A stretch of 64,000 nucleotides of DNA from Phoronis australis (taxonomy: Eukaryota; Phoronida; Phoronidae). Below the pieces are notes generated by a model. That model saw only the letters and a program-made list of their open reading frames with translations, ran no database searches and was not told the DNA's origin. The stretch's first letter is position 1. The number at the start of each line of letters is the position of its first letter. The DNA lies in contig NMRA01000035.1 of the NCBI GenBank assembly GCA_002633005.1, forward strand, positions 126,001 through 190,000, in the 5' to 3' direction. Below are positions 43,801 through 55,800 of the stretch, one piece after another. A program made the position numbers and the translations under genes.

Positions 43801-46800
43801 AATTCGTTAGATCAGGGGCAACATTTGCACGAGTACTTGAACTGCCACCTAGGGGTACACGAGAGAATGTCAAGTTTGGCATGACGACTGGTTGTAAAGC
43901 ATTGGGGTTGTTGGATGGAGATGCACCATGAGGAGTCTGGCTTGAATGCAACATTTTTAACTCATTACGTGGAGATCAAGTCTGTGACGGACACCACTAA
44001 AGGTTTGGCACAAGCAGTGTCTGTTCAAATCAATCTTTCACAAATGTTTTAAGGTCATGTAGGACCTTACTGATAAGTCTGGGTATTCAGCCTCATTACA
44101 AAACTATAGATTTTAACTCAGTAAAAGATATCTTTTTGAAAGAAGAAAGGCTGAAGAATTTGACTTTGGTCTTTTTCCAAATGTCTAATTACGTGGGTCA
44201 CGTGACCATGTATTTTTAGTAAAATTTAGCAAACAAGGAATGTGCGTTGATAGCAAACAACGGAATCAATACCATGATCAAATTGTATTTGATGTGAATG
44301 TTCAAGATGAGAGCTCAAAAATGCTACCAGTTTTCTAAAATACCGGTTTACTTTCGTCTTATGCAAAAATGAAAATCATAAAAGTTCTACTTTTAATAGT
44401 CTCTCGGGCAAAAGTGGAGAACTTTATAAACATTTCCCACCAGCATTTTGGAAAACCTACATAAAGCATTATATATAAAAGTTTCATGCCAATTCAATAC
44501 CATACAATGTTTTGAAGTTAATCACATTTGGGCATTTTTCTAGCATGCTACATAACAACTGGAAATTGCAAGCTGAAATTCTAATTTGATAAAATTATGT
44601 CAATTCCTCTATCAAACCCAGGTAATATATAAGAATGCAAACTTCGGCATTCGGCATGCTAAAATATTCAATAATTTCAAAACCAAGTCTTCCTTGCGCG
44701 CTGTCGTATCGCACACTACTCCACAGGAGAAATGTCCCATTAAATATTCATTTTCCCTGATGTATTTTATAATCTATAACATGGTATGTCCATTATCAAA
44801 TGTACACAGAAGTCACTCAATGGCTCCATTTCATGATCTTTAGACCAGCATAGTATTTGTGTTCACTCAACACCACCAGGTGGTGCAGTGGTGAAGCCAA
44901 CTACTTTAACATCAATTTTTGTTTATATACCGAGTTCATTTTTACCCTACGGTGACTTTTTGACATTCTGGGCAATCAATGTAAACGCAAAATTACACTA
45001 CGCGTATAATTTATGTGAAGCAATTCGAAAGCTTTAAGCTAAACATTTTTAGAGCCGAGATAAAAGTCTATGGAAAAAAGACGTCTCACAGTTAATGATC
45101 TTCTAATATTGACACCAATCTGACATTTTGACTACGCCGTATGCAACACTAAAGTCCTTTCAAGGTTTGACTTTGCATTGAACATCCAGCCATATGCGAG
45201 GAAAAAAAATCAATACACGGGTATTTTTGAATTTGTATCAAGGCATTTTCTGCACACACAATGGACTATGTGACTTAAAACATTCGGTTACAATCGGCTG
45301 TGCCACTTACGAAATAAAACCAATTAAGTCAAACAGTTAGTGCTCAGGCATTAATGGTATGTCACCAAATAATTAAATAATACGACCAGGCCTAATAACA
45401 AAACATGAATATTGGTATTTTGGCCATAGAAGGATTAGAAATAAACAAGGTACAACAAAATAACAAAATAAATCTCCCATCTCTATTTCTGACCAGAGCT
45501 GCAACCAACCTCCAATATGTTGATAAAAATGAACAAAAATGATGTGTAATAAAAACTGAACACAAGGAGCAGTTTGCTCTTCCTTTTGCCAACCTATGTG
45601 TTTATGTATCCAGAAGACTATTTTCTTACACAGCGCTTACGGTGTATGCATTTTACCCATCACCGCCAGCATTAGGTCAACTTATCAAAACAGTTTTTAT
45701 AATCGTAAAGATTGAACTGGCCTGTTTGACAAAACTGTTTTCCAAAACTTATTGTATTTGTGACAGTTTAGTTTCAGTTGCATTATCAGGGCAAAAGCAA
45801 CGTGGAGCATTGACATGCACTCACAGTGTGCATCAGCAATGGCAAACAGGTGGCACTAAAGAGTTTAGTATGGCAGACACAATGACAATTTGTCACTAGG
45901 GTGCACCACCGTCGACAGATCTATCCAAAAATCGGTACCACTAATTCTTTCCTCAATAGGAACATACACGTCAAATTCATGAAGATCCATCGAAGATGCA
46001 AAGAAAACTGAAATTGCCAAAAGGAGGCACTACAGTAGAACAGACTGAAACTAATTCTTTCACAATGTCTCACACAAATGTCATGAAAATCTGTCACTGG
46101 ACCTCAAAAATACTGAGGTGTACCTTAAATTAACTAAAATTGCCACGAGGACATACAGCAGTACACTGGTCTGTCCAAAATTCATTATCATAATTCATCA
46201 GCTCCATAAATTTCATGGAAGTTTACCAAGGGAATTAAGAGGTACAACAACAGACATTGGAAAGTGGACAACTGACAAAAATTGTGTCAATATTCATCCA
46301 CATGATGTATATGTGGGCGCATAAAAATTAGATGGGTTGGACAAGTCAATAATGGCCAAAACATCTGTAAAATTAAAGATAGAGCCCTAACCAATGCTTG
46401 AGATCAAACTGGCAATCTGCAATTCTTTCAGACAGATCTCTCTGTTCAAACAATTTGATAGGCTGGAATTCCAACAGATGTACACTGTAATCAATATTGC
46501 AAACAGTTATATAAGATAACAATACAAACCTTGTCTTGGGGCAATTCTGGTTACACACAAAGCATATGTTACTTGTCTGATTAGTTTGGATATGCAGCCT
46601 AACAGCTACACAATTGACTAGAGTTCCTTCATATGGGGTTACTCCTCAATCTTGAGATGTCTACCCTGAGATACAGCCAACTTCTCAACTTTAAATGAAC
46701 AGTAAGGCAGTCAATTTCCGGCCGACACCAGTATCCTAAAATCTCACCAATTTTGGTCCAAAAAATTCAAAAAAAATTTTTTGTTTGTTTTTGAAAGGCC

Positions 46801-49800
46801 GTGAATGCCCGCAATATATCAAAACGCCACTTATCTTGGTCGAGTTCAGTACCCAAAATCATATGCTCACATCCAAAATGCACGGCACTATCTTGCGTAA
46901 TCTCGCAGTCTCCCTTTTTAGCAAGGTTCGGTAGAATTACTGAACACTACCCTTCAATGAAAAATAGAAAACAAACCACAGTATAAAGTCCTTGAGTTTT
47001 AGACTTTACCAAATTTGAACATACCACATACCCAAGGTCAACTAAGCATACCCAAGGCACACTTATCAAAAAGAGACACACTTATGACTTTAAGGTTAGG
47101 GTACCCAGCCAAAAAAACGGTAAATAGGGAGATGGGGTTGTGCTAACATTCTAGATTATTTACAATGAGGATTATTCCAGTGCTTGGCCCCCACAGCAAT
47201 CAACAGCCACTTATAACAGTTGTATGAATTGAAAGTTTGGCCAACAACTATTTATGTGTATGCACTAGGTAAACTATAGGCTGCTGTGCTTTAGATGTGT
47301 GAATACACTTTATTGCTTGTCCTTGTAGCTGTTGTTTGGTTGTGAATAGTTGATGTATTTAAACAGACTGATTTATGGGTTTGATACAAGTCCTCTCTTT
47401 GGAAAATTTCAATTCAAACTACCTTGGCCACAGTGCACACCCTCTGCTAGTCATGAGCTAGGCTGTATTCCAGAACTGGCTAAACATATCAGTAATCAAA
47501 AATGTTGTACATTTTATTCTCTTTTCATTCCTATGTAATTTGTTTCTTTATAATCTTGAAACAAAAACAGTCACCCATTGTATGCCGATATTGACATACT
47601 AATGTTTTAGACATACACAATCTTTACAGCTGCTAAAGCAAGTGTTCATTTATTTACTCATTTACTAAAAGCATTGACTTATTTCTATTCTCATGTTGTT
47701 GAACAAGGGGTTAGCTTACAGGTCAATACACAAACACTCCACACTGAACTGCCTCATCTAGAAAACTTAATTTGATGCCACATTCCAAACAGGTGCTCAT
47801 TATCAGAAATTATGGCAGGGTAATAAAAAGGTGCCCTTTTATCTGTCACACTTTACTCATACCATCCAGTCAATCTGACCTATTTTTCGTGTAATCAACT
47901 CCCACTGTAGCCTACACTAAATCTAATCAACAAGAGTAACTTGCCCCTTTCATAATCGGTTCACTTTGCTTTGAAAATTTCCTTTAAGGCTTAAAAAGCT
48001 TTGTCTAAGCACAACTTCATACATGGTAGTTTTATAAGGCCAATCAGAGTGTGTGGACATGACGTTTAGAGCTGACAAGTCGAACAAAAAGTCGTACATG
48101 ACAATTGAGAGTGTAGACAGTGGCCCAAATAGCCTATGAACCTGTGTAGACTAGGGTTTAGTCACGTCCAACATTGTTATGATAATGCTCAAAGGGAACA
48201 GTGCAGATTTTTCTGCAGAAGTACAACTACTTCAAAATACATCTGAGTTTAAGGTTACACTAGACAACACTGTGCATTTTGCCCAATATATACAATCCTA
48301 TAAAATTCAATTCAGTGGAAGTACATATTTTCTGACATTACAAAGCCTGCAGAATTTTATTTTTGACTTGCCTGAACATGTCCTTTAGTAAAATTTTGTG
48401 AAAAAGAAAGTTACAATGGTAGTGAAAGATTGGTATCAATAACACGACCAAATTCCATTTGATAAATGCTCGTGATGAAATTTCGGAAAAAAACGTCTTA
48501 GTTTTCAAAGTTTTCATTTCGTTTTTGTTTTAAGCAACTTTTGAGTTTTCTCAATAAAATCCCAGAAGTCCTATTTTGATAGCCCCTCCCATAAACGTGG
48601 AACATGTTAAAAAAAATACTCACGGAAGTCCTATTTTTATATGACCCCTCGCATAAAGGCTGAACATGTTAAAAACAATACCTAACACCATGTTGGAGAA
48701 CAGTACATAAAGTACAACATCTGAAACTTCAAAGTTTCATAAGAACGAGATCAGCCACTTCGGAGATATGATGTTCCGAACGAGGTGAAATTTGGACATT
48801 TTCCTCGGACCCTGTTTATTAGGACACTGACCTAATAAACAGGGTCACAACTCCTGCAATACTATTTGTAACACCTGGGGCAAACCAGCTTACAAACTAC
48901 AAGTCAATGATAATCACATCATTTAATGGCTCATGTATGAATTGTCTGCTGATAATGAGCTTCAATACAAGCTGGGATTCCTAGAGTTTGTGTGTAAACA
49001 AGTAAATTGAATAGGATGGCTATAAATAAAGCTTGACTGAGCTTTATCTAGATTTTGTAACTACCCTGACTGAAGAGACAAACTAAAGCAGGAATGTCTA
49101 ATTCCTTTACTGGTTTGAATGTCATGGCTGAAGGTCACACACCAGTTTAGGTCAAGACAGCTTTTACTGAAGAAAGAATTCAGTCAGAATTTGAGAAACT
49201 CATCTAAATTTGCCAATATCGTCAAACAATAATGAAAACTTATACAGACATCGCTTTCAATGCTTAAAAGCTGATAAGAACTATATCTTCCAAGAATAAT
49301 ATTTGAAAAGGCATAAAACAAGAGTTTATCAACATCTTGTTAACCAAACATGTTCTCAACTAGACTGGATTTTAGCTCTTCTTAGAACTTACTAAACAAG
49401 TTCTCAGTAAAGAAAATATCAATCACCAGCAAACCAACAAGCTACTTCCAGATTGCGCATGACACTGAAATGAGAAACTCTTCATCACAAACAATTTGCA
49501 CTTGAAACTATACATTTTTGGCCTTGGAACATAAGTAATACTACTCATTGCGCAGGCAAACAACAGTCAGGAATAAAATGTTGCAGCAGAACTCTCAGGG
49601 CTCTCAAAAGTGGCTGGCGGCCACGTGGTTTGGCTTGTGACATGATCTAACCAATACCTGACCAGCCTGTACTGCCAACATGGCGGCAAGTCATTACTGC
49701 AGTAAATGAAGATTCACCTACCACACAAATTATGAAATGCAGGAGCACAATATCGATTGTTGAGGAAAACTGATCACAAGAATGCGCAGAGGACAACTTG

Positions 49801-52800
49801 GGTCACACTGTTCCACTACTCAACATGTCCAGGAGTTTTAGTACTGAATCAAATAATGGGCATCGGAGAATTGACAATGACAAGAAATCCCACTCACGAA
49901 TTACAGTAGTTTGTAAAAGACTATTTATTGTACAGCAGTGCAAGAACTGACAAACCGAAAAACAACTTTCATGACTTAGAATAATGTCGATTTTCAAGAT
50001 AATAAATTCCTCAGCTCCAAATAGTTAAAAATAGAATATTTCAATATTCAGATGCATAACATTCATTTGAGGATGTCAAATCTGTTTAAAGATCGGTAGA
50101 GTTAAAGTTTCATAAAAATTGAGGTTGAAAAATAACAGTATTCTACTAGACAACTTCATGTAAAATGCTGACACTCCAAAATAATTGGCTCTCACAAGCT
50201 TTTTGTAATGTGTGAGATGCTCGGATACGGAATCCATGAAGTTGCGCGAATTTGCCAGACATTGTAACCAGATAACTGCGTTTAACTGAATTACTGATCG
50301 CAGCAGTCAAAATTTCCTATCCTCGAGAGTTAAATTAAATGAAAAATCAAAGCACAAGTAAAATTGAGTCTACAAAACACTGAAACAAATTACTTAGTTT
50401 TGAAGTAGAGAAAATCAAAGCCTCTCGGAAAATCATAATATCTTCGAATTGCCGTAACAGCTTTTCATCAACACTTGCTAAGGAGTAACATTTACTAGTA
50501 GAGTTAAACCACGTGTTACGATTCAATAGAAAGGGCATGAGGAGTCTAGGCACTTCAAAAGAATGAAATTTTCCATAAAAAATGCCATCTTTTTTTCAAA
50601 CTATCACTGATTTATTAAAGTCTGTTTTGAAAACAGAAAACTGAGCATTGGCAAAACTGTGAAGCTCACCATAGACGGACATGCGTAAGTAGGATTTTCG
50701 CATAACTTGGCCAAAGTTCAGCGGTTCTGTAGTATCGAGTTTTACTACGTAGCTCATGTGCTCATCCTTTCGGATAAATTGGATTTCCCAATACTTGGAC
50801 GAAATCTTGTGGTGTGGTTGGATCCAACTTAAGCGAATTTCACTCTAATTATAATATGCTGTAGGCTAACCTTGGAAACGGTAAATGTGTTCTCAAATTC
50901 TTGAAAAATGAAAGTAGGTCTAACACAGTTCAGAAAATCTAAGAAAAGTGATGATACGCCATAACCACCATGCCAGCATGCCTGATTTTATCTCCACGGC
51001 AACAATATAGTTAGACCTAGCTACAGCCTAGTGATTATCACAAGGATACCTGCCATGTGTAGACACAGAACAATTCCTATTGATCAGACTGTGGCTTTCC
51101 GATTAACTCGGGGAGATCTGCGAAACCAGAATAATTTATTGGGATTCTTTGACAAGACGGCAAATGTTGCACATGCTGACATACATGTACTCTTCAAAAA
51201 TACTACCAATTTCTTCATTTTACCCCAAGAAATAACTGTTACCAAATTCCAGAAACAAAAGTGAGGAGATTTAATTATTTCACAACATTAGATAAACTGA
51301 GGCATGGTAAAATGTCTGAAAACATACCTGCGTCAAATTTTGAAGGACATATGGTAACACCAATTTCACATAAAAATAGTTGCCAAAACTGACCCTTTTC
51401 ATATTTCAAAATCTTCTGACATTGTCCTGAATAATCAGTTCTTTAAAACATTGTGTGCTGGTTGCTACATAGTTTAGGACTTGAAAATTTATTTTGTGGT
51501 ACTTTTTAAAAAAATTAATAACTTCAATTTCACATTTCCTGCATATGTTTTATGTAACTTCTAGTGTGAACGGCTCTTAGAAGTACGTCCACACCACAAA
51601 CTACTCCGGAACACATTACTCCTGGAAGGAGTTACCATAAGGTTTATCAGAAGTGTGGGCACTATTTGCACTCAGGTGCAACTCAACCCATCTTATCAAG
51701 GTAGGGTAACATGCTTTGGGTAAACTTACGCCGGCACAAATCGCAGCGAGCGTTGCAAAAGTAGGTCAGCTCCAAAACATCACATTTCTGGTACTTTGAC
51801 TTCATAGGTAAACCGGACTGGTATTTTGCTCTTAAGAATGGTTCTTTTGAAAAATAAACTTTTGTAGCATAGAATGAGACCGTGACTGACTATGTCTGAG
51901 TCAATTTCAACAATGTGGCCGTCGTAAAGTGCTGCCGAAAACATCAATAGAATACAATGTCCAATGTGGCAACCATAACGTCGGCAATAACTACACAACA
52001 TCTCGAAATTGATCAGGTTTCCACATTCAAAAGAGTGCCTTACAGTTTTGATAATAAATTCCACAAAGCAAATAAGAGGTGAGTCTGGCCTAGCCTGAGC
52101 AGTAGGTGCTCAAGAGCTTCCACACATCTCTCAAACCTAAGCTACAACTCGTTCCAGTAGTAACTTGTTCTAGGGTAAGTCTGGGTGCAGACAGCCTTTA
52201 GTATGACCTAAAACTCAAAGCAGTCTGTTCCACTGAGCTTGAAAGAAAGGTATAAAAAGTTTCGTTAATGAAATTAACCTTTATGAAGTAATTTTGTCAG
52301 AGTAGGCAGATAAACATCTGGAAATGTTTGTTCACATTGAGCTTTGCTAGTATCACCATGCACCATGCACAAAATGATTCCGTTAGGAGATAAAAGCTTC
52401 ACCCATAGAAAATATACAACAATCTATGCTTTGGGATCTTTACCCACAACACAATAAAGCCTTTTCTCACAATAAAAATCTAACAAGAAATTTTGCAGTA
52501 TAAAGTGATATCAAATATCCAATAATTGCCTTCTATATGAACTGCATGTGATGAAGCCCTCCAAAGTAAGGTTCGCCGCACAGGCTCCCCTAGAGGGGGT
52601 CATGACGTTACTGTGTGTAGGGTACTGTATGCTTATCAGACTTGTTGTGTCTGCATTAGTTATCTGTACATTTCATTCAGTTGATATACAAAGGTCAGTC
52701 TACCCTGCACAAGGGTGCATCTTACACCCCTGTAATTACCTTGAGCCTTAAAGGGATTACATGCAAACAAGGCTGGAAACATGTGTTAATTTTCCACTAA

Positions 52801-55800
52801 CAGCTGAAACCATTCAACTACCCATCATACAGAAGGGACAGACTTTTCTGCAACAATCGTGTTACCTGTAGAAACTCCATTACCCCAGTAATAATATGAA
52901 GAGGTGGGGTTATTTGTTATTTGTTAATTTAAAGCCTAGTTGAACCTTTAGGCAGTAAATATAGGGTACACAACTGCTACAAGGCCATTGAACTCTAAGA
53001 AGCCAACCGATACCCTGTGAGCACTATCAATCTCTCAAAAGATGGGCACAAATTTTGCAAATATATACGAAGCTTGCAAATGCTTTGAACACTGTGCAGT
53101 TTGAAAGTGACCAAATGAATTTTCTACAGTCTTATGTCTTCATCATCTTCCTTAGAAACTTGTCAGGTACAGTAACCATTGCAATAACAGTGCTTGTTGA
53201 AATATGTTCCAGAGACTGTAAAAACTTGGTTGCAGTAAAAGATAAACAACAACCGGTTAAAATCCCAACTGCGCACAATATCCTACTAGGTGAAGTTTTA
53301 TGGTGAAATCAATGCCATGAAGTTAGTGACAATACTGTCTAGCCAACCTCGGAACAATAAACCAAGAATTATCTTTCGTCAGCGTGGGCGTTAAATAGAG
53401 TGTTTACTCCCAATTTAATCGGCTCCAAATACGTAGCTTGTCAATCATACTTCATGCTTCATTTGCAATAAAAAATAAAAAAACAGTATCAACAAAACGG
53501 AAGCCAACAAATTCAAAAAATGTATGCTGTTACCAGAATGTTCCAAAATTTGTTGTAACATGATATTTTATACTTAATATTACTGTCAAAGTCCTTTAAC
53601 AGCAAAAAGTGACTCATCGTAAGATGACAATCTGACAGAATTAATTTGAATACATCAATGTTATGCAAGAATGATGCAAAACTGGTGTTGACTCACCACA
53701 TTGCATCAAGTCCTTTCAATGTCATACTACAAGACAACTTGGTAAGCTATTTGATTTTTCATAATGAACCAATCAAGCGGAGCTAACACCAGGCCAGTCA
53801 TTCCTTGTCCAAATCCTTGTGTGGTAGCAAAAGGAATTACTGGTAGTAACTGTAAGAAGTTTAAGCATTGCCCAGGTTTGATATACCAAATACTCTCACA
53901 TACAATTCAATACAAATAAAGTAACAGCACTTTGAAAGACAAAGTAACGACGCATAAAAATGTCATTAAAATCTAGTTCAATAAGCATAGATTCACAATT
54001 ACCAGGTATGAGTCACTGCTAAATGAGATTCCGCAGTAATCCCGATGGATTTAGCTACTGAATGTGAGTTATTAGACACATCCCAGGGACACAGACAAAG
54101 GAAAACGCTAGCGCCAGTAGACTGTGATAAAATGTATTGGAATTATCTCTAGGGTAATCAACAGTAAGACAATGGGGACTGAAGTCGTACTCTTCTTTGA
54201 TTATTATGAAAGTGCTGAAAAGCAAATGTTTAGGAGAGCACAGTTTGCTTTAGCTATGATTCATAAGTAATGACTGAGGATATTTTATGCAGAAAAAACT
54301 AGATTATTGCCTGTGGTACACAAAGGGGAATTTGAGTGTTTTTCCTAATGACAGGGCATATTGTTAATGCTTTTCACATAACTTACAGTAACAACTTACA
54401 TTACTTTCAAGACTGCGAGAGGTTGACGTAGAACAAGGATGTTGTTACATAGAAAAATGTACATATTGTGCCTGCGTATTTGATATTATCTTTTTCCACT
54501 ACATAAAAAGTAACACGTGTATAGGTTGCCACACAGAGTCAGGTAGGTCCAATTCTACCCATGCTTATCAAGCTACTCGAAAAAGTCATACGCTAGTAGA
54601 TTAGAACAGGTAAATGCTGTCACACTATCGCCCTTCGAGCTGCCACTGATGAACAATGTTTTGACGTCATGCAATCATTAAGCAGATCCAGAGGGTGGTT
54701 TTATGCAACCTAGAGACGGACAGCAACCTGGAGGATACAATTACATGCCAATTAGCCATGAGAGCAACTGACATAGCAAATGACTTGGCTACATGTTTTG
54801 AGGTAAAGCTATGTAACCTTAAAGAATTTTGACTAAGTAACTGTCAGCGCATGAAAGGATTGCACTGAACAATCCCCAAAAATCATTAAATACCTCAGTA
54901 CAGGCCGGAGGACCAGTATTGAAGTACAATTGAGCAATCAATAATAGATACGGATTATCCACCATTAAAAATACACGATGGCTGGCAGTTCAATTATACC
55001 CAAGCCCGCAGCCGCACCAAACGCGAGTGAATAAGCCAGCAATGATTATACAAGGCAAACATACGTGTGGATGAAATATGTTTAACCAAAGCACCGAGTT
55101 TTAATTTAAAACATCCTAATTCAAGCATCAAACACAAACGACTGCCAAATTTGTTATTTATCCATCTATTACTCAAGGTAGGTGCACCTTTTTTACAAAG
55201 ACCATTAATTGTTGTTAAGATGACAAGTTTCTAGCTAATTCAAAATTTTCAGACACATCTTGCATATGCCTTTTTAACATGACCGCCTATTAGTCATATC
55301 ATTCAATAACCAATAACTAGGTCACAAAAAGGCGCCAACACCTTTTTAAGGTCAAAGGTCAGCCAGATAAGCTAGTCTGGACTAAACAAATACACACAGG
55401 GGGTAGATGACATGAAGGGGGTTGACACATGGCACTTGTTACTGATGATAGAAACTGGTAATTAGGACAGATTAAAGTATTTAGCAGTACCAGATATGAT
55501 AAGTTGTGGGTGTATACTTCTTGAACAAATTCACATAAGAAAAATCAGATTATATCAAAATATCCATTTGAGAATAAAAGTTAAGGGAATATTCATGAAT
55601 GGAAAAACAGTCAGTGTAACTTAGTTTCCTAGAATTTCACGTTCTGAAATATCTTAAGAGTGTACGACTTTAAATTCAATAAGTGGCGCTCGTACGGTAA
55701 AAACTCCTCAGTTTATTACACAATATAGGGGACAAGTGAAATTTCATTTTGTCAAATTTCTCAACAAAAATAACTTTTCAGAAAAATCTACTTTACTTTT

